Shown here in pieces: positions 1 to 6,906 of a stretch of DNA of 12,646 nt. The number at the start of each line of letters is the position of its first letter. The first letter of the stretch is position 1. The position numbers and the translations under genes were made by a program. The stretch comes from an alpha proteobacterium 3107 (GTDB taxonomy: Bacteria > Pseudomonadota > Alphaproteobacteria > Rhodobacterales > Rhodobacteraceae): positions 1 to 12,646 of the forward strand of contig JPPB01000245.1 in NCBI GenBank assembly GCA_001483205.1. Reading direction: 5' to 3'. Below the pieces are notes generated by a model. That model saw only the letters and a program-made list of their open reading frames with translations. It was not told the DNA's origin and made no database searches.

Positions 1-24
1 GACTGTCAGAAAAAGCGCCCGCCC

Positions 25-64
25 AGGCAGGCGGCTGCCCGGCCCGGACAATACGCAGAGGTCT
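25..64 (+). repeat. intergenic repeat, left copy
   Basis: AGGCAGGCGGCTGCCCGG (25-42) followed by TACGCAGAGGTCT (52-64). The same two blocks in the same order occur on the opposite strand at the right end of the window (12577-12646), with one G missing in the first block and 12 of 13 matches in the second. The first block contains a small stem-loop, GGCAG (26-30) and CTGCC (35-39). It is probably a member of a dispersed intergenic family, but only two copies are visible. Confidence 0.5.
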
Positions 65-203
65 CCTGTATTGGTTCAGTCGGGCGCGGCCTTTCAGGAT
101 GTTCGCGCATCTGTCCCGGCAATGGGGCTGCACCTTACCCGCGGATAAGGTCATGCCGTCACGCCATATCAGCGACCAACCGTCCGCCGCCCCCGCGCGC
201 CGG

Positions 204-215
204 GGTTGCGCAACC
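204..215. other. 12-bp perfect palindrome upstream of mdh
   Basis: GGTTGCGCAACC is a perfect inverted repeat centred about 59 nt before the mdh start codon. It could be an operator for a dimeric regulator or simply a chance palindrome in GC-rich DNA. No second copy was noticed in the window. Confidence 0.25.
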
Positions 216-253
216 GGGCAAGAGGGGCTACCCATCGCCCATCCACTCTCTGA

Positions 254-1231
<978 letters not shown>

Positions 1232-1237
1232 TCCGGC

Positions 1238-1244
1238 GGAGAGG
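1238..1244 (+). promoter_or_regulatory. ribosome binding site fixing the glycosyltransferase start
   Basis: GGAGAGG lies 7 nt ahead of the ATG at 1252. It supports that ATG over the in-frame ATG at 1228, which overlaps the mdh stop and has no such motif before it. Confidence 0.75.
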
Positions 1245-1251
1245 CTATAAA

Positions 1252-1995
1252 ATGCAGCCCGACGTTACACTGGTTATTACATCTTGTGACCGTCCTGCTC
1301 TTCTGGAGCGGACGCTGAAGTCGATCACATCCCACGACCTGAATGCCATCGAACGATTTATCGTCATCGAAGATAGCCCTAATCCGGACATTGCCGATCT
1401 GGTCAAGCGTCGTCTTGGCGATACGCCTTACCTGTTTCTGCAAAATCCGAAGAATTTGGGTCAGATAGCCTCTATTGACCGGGCTTACGCCGAGGTCACG
1501 ACTCCCTATATCTACCATTGCGAAGACGACTGGCTTTTTCCGTCGTCGCTTTTCATCGAGGAGAGCCGCCGTATTCTTGAGGCCCGTCCCGACATACACG
1601 CCGTGATGCTGCGGGACCGGAACGAAGCCCATAAATTTGAGAAAAAAAATACGATTCTCGGCTGTGTAGCTGGCATCCCCGTGCGCTTGGCCGACCCCAG
1701 GGGTCATCGTCGCTGGGGCGGTTTCTCTTTCAATCCGGGCCTGCGCCGAACTGCGGACTACACCAAGTATGCACCCTATGGCCGTATTGGACCCGAAGCG
1801 CAGATCAGCTCCCATTATAAGCGGTGCGGCTTTCGGATGGCCTATCTTGAGGCAGGGGATGTGCGACATATCGGCGATGGGCATAAGACGTTCAAAACAG
1901 ACGAAACCCGGCACAAACGCAAGATAAGCTACTTAGTGGAATCCATGCGCAACAGGGTGTCTTTCGCTTGGTCCAAACGGTTCGGGCCGGACTGA
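1252..1995 (+). CDS. GT2-like glycosyltransferase inserted after mdh
   Basis: Predicted glycosyltransferase of the GT-A fold, GT2-like, 247 residues, probably using a nucleotide-sugar donor to modify a surface polysaccharide; the acceptor cannot be read from sequence. The N-terminus is the typical first beta strand and loop (VTLVITSCDRP, residues 5-15), followed by a second strand ending IVIEDS (37-42). The acidic metal/nucleotide-binding motif is HCEDDW (89-94). The C-terminal third is basic (RHKRK and neighbours) and lacks an obvious membrane segment. The start at 1252 is chosen for its strong ribosome binding site. The gene sits between two TCA-cycle genes, only 20 nt after mdh, and its base composition is visibly more AT-rich than theirs (runs such as GAGAAAAAAAATAC), so it looks like an insertion riding on the mdh transcript. 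A relative of GT25-type cargo lies further down the same operon. Confidence 0.8.
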   Translation: MQPDVTLVITSCDRPALLERTLKSITSHDLNAIERFIVIEDSPNPDIADLVKRRLGDTPYLFLQNPKNLGQIASIDRAYAEVTTPYIYHCEDDWLFPSSLFIEESRRILEARPDIHAVMLRDRNEAHKFEKKNTILGCVAGIPVRLADPRGHRRWGGFSFNPGLRRTADYTKYAPYGRIGPEAQISSHYKRCGFRMAYLEAGDVRHIGDGHKTFKTDETRHKRKISYLVESMRNRVSFAWSKRFGPD

Positions 1996-2149
1996 ACCCG
2001 ATCTGGACCGGCCCCAACATCCCCCTTGCCCGCGCCACAAATCCGGCCAAATTCACCGAAATTCCGCCATGGCGCGAAAAAAGGCTTTCCCTGCCGGGCG
2101 CATCGGGGCTTAAATGACCCCAAGCTGCACAACAGGACGGAGCGCCCCC
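1996..2149. other. glycosyltransferase-sucC intergenic region
   Basis: A 154-nt gap, the largest inside the gene cluster. It contains a 14-codon open frame (2069-2113) encoding MARKKAFPAGRIGA, faintly like the Mdh N-terminus, and just after it an ATG (2114) in frame with sucC that is unlikely to be used. The size of the gap leaves room for a sucC promoter, but I see no convincing -35/-10 pair and no terminator with a T-run. Confidence 0.4.
2134..2142 (+). promoter_or_regulatory. sucC ribosome binding site
   Basis: AGGACGGAG ends 7 nt before the ATG at 2150 and decides that start over the upstream in-frame ATG at 2114, which would add 12 non-conserved residues. Confidence 0.75.
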
Positions 2150-3343
2150 ATGAACATCCATGAATATCAGGCAAAGACCCTGCTTCGCGACTATGGCGCA
2201 CCGGTTTCTGACGGCCGCGTGGTGCTGCGCGCCGAAGACGCCAAGACCGCCGCCGGTGAACTCGACGGGCCGCTCTGGGTGGTCAAGGCGCAAATCCACG
2301 CCGGCGGGCGCGGCAAAGGCCGGTTCCGGGAACCCGACGCCGGGGACGCGGGCGGCGTCCGCCTGGCCCGCTCGGTCGAAGAGGCCGAACTGGAGGCGCG
2401 GCGAATGCTGGGCCGCACGCTGATCACCAAACAGACCGGCCCGGCGGGCAAGCAGGTGGGCCGCGTTTATATCGAGGACGGCGCGGGCATCCGGTCAGAG
2501 ATGTATCTGGCGCTGCTGGTTGACCGGGGCACATCCCGTGTCTCTTTCGTCTGCTCGACCGAGGGCGGCATGGACATCGAAGAGGTCGCCGAAAAGACGC
2601 CCGAGAAAATCCTGTCTTTCTCTGTCGATCCGGCCACCGGCTATCAGCCCTATCATGGCCGCCGCATCGCCTTTATGCTGGGCCTCGAAGGCGCACAGGT
2701 CAAGCAATGCGTGCGGCTGATGGGCACCCTCTATCGCATGTTCACCGAAAAAGACATGGAGATGCTGGAGATCAACCCGCTGATCATCACCGACCGGGGC
2801 GACCTGAAATGCCTTGACGCCAAGATGGGTTTTGATTCCAACGCCGTTCACCGCCACCCGGATATTGCCGAGCTGCGGGATACGTCCGAGGAAGACCCGA
2901 AAGAGCTGGAAGCCTCGAAATACGACCTGAACTATATCGCGCTTGATGGCGAGATCGGTTGTATGGTCAACGGGGCCGGGCTGGCGATGGCAACGATGGA
3001 CATTATCAAGCTGCACGGGGCGGAACCGGCGAACTTCCTTGATGTGGGCGGCGGGGCCAGTCGGGAAAAGGTGACCGAGGCGTTCAAGATCATCACCTCG
3101 GATGCGAATGTGAAGGGCATTCTGGTCAATATCTTTGGCGGCATTATGCGCTGTGATGTGATCGCCGAGGGGGTTGTGGCGGCGGTGCGCGAGGTCGGCC
3201 TTGAGGTGCCGCTGGTGGTGCGGCTGGAGGGCACGAATGTGGAAGAGGGCAAGCGGATCATCAACGAATCGGGGCTGGATGTGATCGCCGCCGATAACCT
3301 CAAGGACGGGGCGGAGAAGATTGTCCGGGCGGTGAAGGGGTGA
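2150..3343 (+). CDS. sucC: succinyl-CoA synthetase beta subunit
   Basis: Beta subunit of succinate-CoA ligase (ADP/GDP-forming), which with SucD converts succinyl-CoA to succinate with substrate-level phosphorylation. The 397 residues match the usual length. The N-terminal ATP-grasp domain opens MNIHEYQAK and carries Lys46 and the glycine loop GGRGKG (52-57) for nucleotide binding; [11 protein letters not shown] and the magnesium-site region EINPL follow. The C-terminal CoA-ligase domain contains FLDVGGGAS (Asp298, glycines 300-302) and [10 protein letters not shown]. The start at 2150 is set by a strong ribosome binding site. The reading frame is intact and ends [15 protein letters not shown].... 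The partner gene sucD, usually directly downstream, is displaced by 3.5 kb. The last 54 nt (3290-3343) recur as a diverged copy at 4508-4561. Confidence 0.98.
   Translation: MNIHEYQAKTLLRDYGAPVSDGRVVLRAEDAKTAAGELDGPLWVVKAQIHAGGRGKGRFREPDAGDAGGVRLARSVEEAELEARRMLGRTLITKQTGPAGKQVGRVYIEDGAGIRSEMYLALLVDRGTSRVSFVCSTEGGMDIEEVAEKTPEKILSFSVDPATGYQPYHGRRIAFMLGLEGAQVKQCVRLMGTLYRMFTEKDMEMLEINPLIITDRGDLKCLDAKMGFDSNAVHRHPDIAELRDTSEEDPKELEASKYDLNYIALDGEIGCMVNGAGLAMATMDIIKLHGAEPANFLDVGGGASREKVTEAFKIITSDANVKGILVNIFGGIMRCDVIAEGVVAAVREVGLEVPLVVRLEGTNVEEGKRIINESGLDVIAADNLKDGAEKIVRAVKG
3290..3343 (+). repeat. 3' end of sucC, source-type copy of a 54-nt repeat
   Basis: This segment of sucC, coding for the last 17 residues and the stop, matches 4508-4561 at 46 of 54 positions without gaps (counted by eye). 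At protein level 15 of 17 residues agree and the two differences are a Lys/Arg exchange. Confidence 0.9.
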
Positions 3344-3347
3344 ATGA

Positions 3348-4037
3348 ATGGCTTACCGACATCGACGCGAACAGTTTCGGGCGTGGCTTACCCGGACCGG
3401 GAAAGCAGCAACAACGGCTTCTTCGTATATCTCTATGCTTAATGGAATAGACGCCGCTTTTGACGTGGACTCGAAGCTGGAGGAAATGGGAACCGAGGCT
3501 TTCCTTAGATGGGTTGCGACTGAGACTTCCGGGCCTTTCGAGAAGTATGCGTCGGATAAGCGTTCTGCTCTGAGGAGCTATGTCGAATTTTCGGGTGCTG
3601 AAAACACCCCGGAATTGTCGGGGGTAGCAGATGACGATGAATCGCCCGATCAACGGCTCTTGTTCAGGCTTGAGCAAGATATGCAGGCAGCGGTTCGCCG
3701 TCAGTTGAATGAACTGGAATCCGGGCTGGTTGCAGACGACGATGGCGTTGAACGGCGGGTCGCAACCGGAAAAATTGACATCGTGGCGCGCGACAAGGAC
3801 AAGAAGCTCGTCGTCATTGAACTCAAGGCTGGTCCCTGTCCTCCGACAGCACTGGAGCAAGTCCTCGGCTATGCAGACGCCCTTGCCGAGGAAACCGGCG
3901 AGGACGTGCGCGCCTATCTGATCGCGGGCGAGTTTGCGGACCGCACCCGCGCCGCAGCAAGACGGACCCGGGGCCTGAAACTCAAAACTTACGAGTTCAG
4001 TGTCAGCTTCAACGATGTGGATCAACAAGAGGGGTAG
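3348..4037 (+). CDS. NucS-like PD-(D/E)xK nuclease
   Basis: Predicted DNA endonuclease of 229 residues, probably a restriction or repair-type nuclease. The C-terminal half (about 100-220) resembles the NucS/DUF91 nuclease core: an acidic helix residue Glu109 (RLEQDM), Asp144 in GKIDIVARD, the Glu158-Leu-Lys160 signature in VVIELKAG, and Gln171 in [10 protein letters not shown], which together form the PD-(D/E)xK active site. The N-terminal 60-80 residues ([10 protein letters not shown] and [10 protein letters not shown]) recall the helical SAM-like fold used in DNA binding; this is tentative. The gene starts 4 nt after the sucC stop, so it takes exactly the position sucD would normally occupy and is likely translationally coupled to sucC. 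The next gene follows after 1 nt. Its function as the cleaving part of a restriction-modification set with the methyltransferase at 4561 is inference. Confidence 0.75.
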   Translation: MAYRHRREQFRAWLTRTGKAATTASSYISMLNGIDAAFDVDSKLEEMGTEAFLRWVATETSGPFEKYASDKRSALRSYVEFSGAENTPELSGVADDDESPDQRLLFRLEQDMQAAVRRQLNELESGLVADDDGVERRVATGKIDIVARDKDKKLVVIELKAGPCPPTALEQVLGYADALAEETGEDVRAYLIAGEFADRTRAAARRTRGLKLKTYEFSVSFNDVDQQEG

Positions 4038-4038
4038 G

Positions 4039-4440
4039 ATGCAATACGTAGAAGCCTTCAAGTCATTCGGGTATGACGTTCCAAACCCCCGGCAGGACTG
4101 GAGCGCCGAGAAAGACGACGGTATCTGTATCACCCTTTGGAAAAAGGAAGTTGATTGGTCTCCACCGCCGCCGCAATTTGATCTTTGGAAAAAGTGGACG
4201 CCGGGAACCGCCGATTGGGAAAAACTGCCGGGTCACAAAAAGCGCATAAGTCATCTGAAGCGGGCTGTTTCAGAGTTTGATGGTTGGGTGGATGTGATTT
4301 TGGTAGCTGGCACCCCCGGTGAAGGTTGCAAAGATGCAGATCCCTGGTTGCCGGAGCAACGCAAAAACCACAGATGGCGCATTCAGAAATTTGATGAGGC
4401 GACAGGGTTCTTTTCTGCCGCCGCCGAGAAACTCAAGTAG
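4039..4440 (+). CDS. uncharacterised 133-aa protein next to the nuclease
   Basis: I do not recognise this family. The protein is small, soluble-looking and rich in Trp and Lys, with no signal peptide or membrane segment. Visible landmarks are the opening MQYVEAFKSFGYDVPNPRQD, the stretch DDGICITLWKKEVDW (26-40), a Pro-rich SPPPPQF (41-47), and a C-terminal half with HKKRISHLKRA and VDVILVAGTPGEG (84-96). The start at 4039 is preferred to an in-frame ATG at 4000 because a GAGGGG motif (4029-4034) precedes it by 4 nt and the longer form would overlap the nuclease by 38 nt. One nucleotide separates it from the nuclease, so the two are surely co-expressed. A role as specificity or accessory subunit of that nuclease, or an immunity-type partner, is possible but unsupported by any motif. 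Confidence 0.7.
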   Translation: MQYVEAFKSFGYDVPNPRQDWSAEKDDGICITLWKKEVDWSPPPPQFDLWKKWTPGTADWEKLPGHKKRISHLKRAVSEFDGWVDVILVAGTPGEGCKDADPWLPEQRKNHRWRIQKFDEATGFFSAAAEKLK

Positions 4441-4453
4441 GAGTCACCGAAAA

Positions 4454-4561
4454 ATGGCCGTCCTCATAGACGAAACCACCCGCGTCATATACGCACTGCC
4501 CCCTCTCGCCGATAACCTGAAGGACGGGGCGGAGAAGATTGTGAAGGCGGTGAGAGGCTAA
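4454..4561 (+). CDS. 35-aa chimeric ORF: SucD start fused to SucC end
   Basis: A tiny intact ORF assembled from pieces of the flanking core genes. Residues 1-12 (MAVLIDETTRVI) match SucD 1-12 ([12 protein letters not shown]) at 9 positions plus conservative changes; residues 11-20 (VIYALPPLAD) match SucD 70-80 ([11 protein letters not shown]); residues 19-35 ([17 protein letters not shown]) match the SucC C-terminus. AGGAG at 4439-4443 could serve as its ribosome binding site. Its stop overlaps the methyltransferase start as TAATG (4559-4563). Two ATA codons replace the ATC of resident sucD. The first 57 nt resemble the second mini-ORF at 5912, including codons CCC CCT and GCC not shared with resident sucD. 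It is either a remnant of a collapsed sucD-sucC junction or a functional leader that couples translation to the next gene. Expression is unproven. Confidence 0.7.
   Translation: MAVLIDETTRVIYALPPLADNLKDGAEKIVKAVRG
4508..4561 (+). repeat. diverged second copy of the sucC 3' end
   Basis: Gapless match to 3290-3343 at 46 of 54 positions, in the same reading frame and including a stop codon (TAA instead of TGA). It lies downstream of a sucD-like start, the reverse of the normal sucC-sucD order, as expected if two tandem copies of the junction had collapsed. Confidence 0.9.
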
Positions 4562-5910
4562 TGGGATTGCCGAATACACTCTTCACTCGCGACAATATTG
4601 ATGTCCTGCCGGGCATCGACAGCAACAGCGTGGATTTGATCTATCTTGATCCGCCGTTCAACTCCAAGCGCCTTTACAGCGCCCCCATCGGGAGCCGCGC
4701 GGCAGGGTCCAGCTTCAAGGACATGTGGTCATGGCAGGATGTGGACGATGAACGCCTTGAGGTGCTGGCGGAACACTACCCCGCGCTGGTCTCTTTCATC
4801 GAGGGAATACATGGCCTCAACGGCCCGTCCATGATGGCCTATACGACCTACATGGCGCAAAGATTCATCGAACTGCGCCGTATACTGAAGCCGACCGGCA
4901 CGGTCTATCTGCACTGCGACCCCACGGCGAGCCACTATCTGAAATGCCTGATGGATGCGATCTTCGGGGCAGGCAATGCCCGGAATGAAATCGTCTGGCA
5001 TTATGACGGGCCGCAAAGCCCCGGAAAAAAGGATTTTGCGACCAAGCATGACGTGATCCTGAGATACGGAAAATCCGACAAGCTATTCGTCAGTAAGGAT
5101 GACATGTATCATCTTTCGCTTGTCGAAGAGCCGGAGCTTTCAACCAGGTATCGCAAGGATGAACAAGGACGGTGGTTTTATGATCTTCCGCGGGGCGATT
5201 ATACAGATGACAGCATTGAAAGGCTTAAGCATGAAGGCCGCATTCGTTGGACACGGAACGGAAACCCGCGCGTGAAATATTTTTTGGAATCAACGCCTGA
5301 TGGCGTCAGGCGACGGAAAAAACTGTCCGATGTGTGGAATGATATTCCGTCTCTGGGCCTGACCGGAGGCGCAAAAGAAAACACCGGCTACCCGACGCAA
5401 AAGCCGCTTAAACTGCTTCACCGCATCCTGAAAGCCTCGACCCGGAAAGGGGACATGGTGCTTGACCCGTTTTGCGGTTGCGCAACAACCTGTGTCGCGG
5501 CGCAACAACTCGGGCGGAAATGGATCGGAATCGATATTGAAGAGAAGGCCGCCGACCTGGTGGTCGAAAGGCTGAGTGACGATGCGGGCATGTTTAGGGA
5601 TTTCGTCCACCGAAAGGACATTCCGGTGCGTTCCGACGTGCAGCATGTCACCCCGTCGCCAACCGTCAAAGAAAGCCTGTTTCAAAAGCAGAAGGGAATA
5701 TGCAATGGCTGCATGACCGACATGCGGATAGTTGATCTGGAGATTGACCATATTGTTCCCCGCTCCAAGGGGGGCGGCGACTATCTGGAAAACTATCAGC
5801 TTCTTTGCGCAAACTGCAATCGGATCAAGGGCAACCGTCCGATGGAGTATTTGCGCGTCAAGATCAGGAAACGGCGCGAGGCTGTGGCTTCGCTGACTTT
5901 TGGAGAGTAA
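4561..5910 (+). CDS. DNA methyltransferase fused to HNH domain
   Basis: Site-specific DNA methyltransferase, 449 residues, transferring a methyl group from S-adenosylmethionine to adenine N6 or cytosine N4. The catalytic motif IV DPPF is at residues 30-33 and the SAM-binding motif LDPFCGCATT at 301-310, so the order IV then I places it in the beta class; YPTQKPLKLL (278-287) is the adjoining motif X region. Residues about 150-270 probably include the target-recognition segment. A C-terminal HNH-type domain follows: Cys381-x2-Cys384, DHIVPRSKGGG (396-406), Cys416-x2-Cys419 with NCNRIKG. All four zinc-binding cysteines and the Asp396-His397 pair are kept, so the domain may cut DNA. The start codon overlaps the preceding mini-ORF stop (TAATG), with a GAGAGG only 3 nt upstream, suggesting coupled translation. 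GC content in a sampled 60-nt stretch is 53%, well below sucD. Confidence 0.9.
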   Translation: MGLPNTLFTRDNIDVLPGIDSNSVDLIYLDPPFNSKRLYSAPIGSRAAGSSFKDMWSWQDVDDERLEVLAEHYPALVSFIEGIHGLNGPSMMAYTTYMAQRFIELRRILKPTGTVYLHCDPTASHYLKCLMDAIFGAGNARNEIVWHYDGPQSPGKKDFATKHDVILRYGKSDKLFVSKDDMYHLSLVEEPELSTRYRKDEQGRWFYDLPRGDYTDDSIERLKHEGRIRWTRNGNPRVKYFLESTPDGVRRRKKLSDVWNDIPSLGLTGGAKENTGYPTQKPLKLLHRILKASTRKGDMVLDPFCGCATTCVAAQQLGRKWIGIDIEEKAADLVVERLSDDAGMFRDFVHRKDIPVRSDVQHVTPSPTVKESLFQKQKGICNGCMTDMRIVDLEIDHIVPRSKGGGDYLENYQLLCANCNRIKGNRPMEYLRVKIRKRREAVASLTFGE

Positions 5911-5949
5911 CATGGCCGTCCTCATCAACGAAAACACCCGCGTCATCTG
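5910..5949 (+). repeat. 40-nt exact copy of the sucD start
   Basis: Identical over 40 nt to 6867-6906, covering 2 nt before the ATG and the first 38 nt of sucD. Identity stops at the GTCATCTG that marks the internal fusion point of the mini-ORF. Confidence 0.95.
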
Positions 5950-6037
5950 CGCGCCACCCCCTTTCGCCACCGATGAAATACCGAAAGCGGTTGTCTGCAT
6001 AACGGAGGGCGTTTTTTCCGGTATGGAGAAAAAATGA
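5912..6037 (+). CDS. 41-aa SucD-derived mini-ORF before GT25
   Basis: A short intact ORF made of SucD fragments. Residues 1-12 ([12 protein letters not shown]) equal SucD 1-12 exactly. Residues 14-21 (APPPFATD) correspond to SucD 73-80, so about 59 residues are missing in frame at a 7-nt repeat, GTCATCT, present at both sucD sites (6899-6905 and 7076-7082). Residues 22-33 (EIPKAVVCITEG) resemble the region around SucD 90-99; the EIP wording looks like other SucD proteins from memory rather than the resident [11 protein letters not shown]. The tail VFSGMEKK is new and its codons contain the GGAG that serves the next gene. GGAGAG at 5902-5907 precedes its own start. The stop overlaps the GT25 start as ATGA. 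It may be a remnant or a working leader; no function of the peptide itself is apparent. Confidence 0.7.
   Translation: MAVLINENTRVICAPPPFATDEIPKAVVCITEGVFSGMEKK
6025..6028 (+). promoter_or_regulatory. GT25 ribosome binding site inside the mini-ORF
   Basis: GGAG lies 5 nt before the ATG at 6034, within the last codons of the 41-aa mini-ORF. Ribosomes finishing the mini-ORF at 6037 would stop on top of this start, an arrangement typical of translational coupling. Confidence 0.65.
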
Positions 6038-6858
6038 AAGCTGCAATTTATGTGGTGAACCTGGAGCGCGCTGTCATACGCAGGGCGACTATCAGGAAAG
6101 AGCTTGAAGCCGCAGGCGTCGAGGCGACGTTTTTGCCCGGCGTTGACAAGAAAAATATCGGCAGGGATGTTTTGTTGAAACGCTTTGAACGCTTCGGCCC
6201 CTGGGGGCTTGTGCCTTATGCAGACATGTGCTGCTGTCTGAGCCACCGTCAGATATGGGAGCATTTTCTGGAAACAGACAATGATTTGGCGCTCATATTT
6301 GAGGATGATGCCTTCGTGGCTCCGGAGGTCGGCGAGTGGATCAGAGACTTAAGCTGGTGGCCGAAAGATGCGGATATAGTAAAACTGGAACGTTGGCACA
6401 GTCGAACCATGCGCCAGGTTGTAGGAAAAACGGGCAGGATATTTGCCGGTCGTAAGATCAGCCGTCTTTATTCACGTCACCCCGGAACTGCCGGATATAT
6501 CATATCGAAATCTCATGTGTTGTCGCTTTTGCGGATTGAAAAGATACCGGTGGCGGTAGACCAGCTCCTGTTCAATCCCTATGTTTCGTCGGTTGCGCGA
6601 AACGCCAGGATATACCAGGTCAACCCTGCCCTTGTTGAGCAGGGGAACGACCCGGGAAAAGAGCAGACCATTCGGGGCGCGGAAAGAAAACCCAAAGGCT
6701 GGAAGAGCCTGCGGCAGAAAATCCGGCGGGGGCGGGCCGAATTGTGCGCCGGGTTCATACATTTCTTTCGTATTCTGACGGGACAGGCCGAGTTGCTCCG
6801 GCTCGGTTTCTCGACAGAGCCGATCAACGCCCCAAACTCTGCAAACACCCGGAACTGA
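6034..6858 (+). CDS. family 25 glycosyltransferase
   Basis: Predicted glycosyltransferase of family GT25 (LOS/LPS biosynthesis type), 274 residues, likely transferring a sugar to a lipopolysaccharide or other surface glycan at the cytoplasmic face. Family landmarks are the opening [16 protein letters not shown] (residues 5-20), FLPGVD (33-38), the [14 protein letters not shown] helix (67-79), and the acidic motif LIFEDDAFV (87-95), in which Glu90-Asp91-Asp92 are the expected metal/donor ligands. [13 protein letters not shown] (149-161) and [10 protein letters not shown] (175-184) follow, as in other GT25 proteins. The C-terminal 70 residues are basic and less conserved. It overlaps the upstream mini-ORF by 4 nt and ends 10 nt before sucD. 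ATA codons and about 50% GC in a sampled stretch set it apart from the TCA genes and suggest acquisition. Confidence 0.88.
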   Translation: MKAAIYVVNLERAVIRRATIRKELEAAGVEATFLPGVDKKNIGRDVLLKRFERFGPWGLVPYADMCCCLSHRQIWEHFLETDNDLALIFEDDAFVAPEVGEWIRDLSWWPKDADIVKLERWHSRTMRQVVGKTGRIFAGRKISRLYSRHPGTAGYIISKSHVLSLLRIEKIPVAVDQLLFNPYVSSVARNARIYQVNPALVEQGNDPGKEQTIRGAERKPKGWKSLRQKIRRGRAELCAGFIHFFRILTGQAELLRLGFSTEPINAPNSANTRN

Positions 6859-6866
6859 AAGGTTAG

Positions 6867-6906
6867 ACATGGCCGTCCTCATCAACGAAAACACCCGCGT
6901 CATCTG
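6867..6906 (+). repeat. sucD start, partner of the 40-nt repeat
   Basis: The resident sucD start region, identical to 5910-5949. A third, more diverged version begins at 4454, sharing the first 14 nt of the ORF exactly and then differing at scattered positions. Confidence 0.95.

Noticed and set aside
2114..2149. 12-residue N-terminal extension of SucC
   Set aside because: The ATG at 2150 has a strong ribosome binding site and gives the family's canonical MNIHEYQAK start; the extension is not like any SucC.
3348..3530. N-terminal part of the nuclease as a tyrosine recombinase
   Set aside because: It recalls the SAM-like DNA-binding fold of integrases, but the catalytic Arg/His-x-x-Arg/Tyr set is absent and the C-terminus is a PD-(D/E)xK nuclease.
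4000..4038. longer start for the 133-aa protein
   Set aside because: It would overlap the nuclease by 38 nt, while ATG 4039 has GAGGGG just before it.
6843..6851. AACACCCG at the GT25 end as another sucD-start remnant
   Set aside because: Only 8 nt are shared with the sucD start, and out of context; chance is sufficient.
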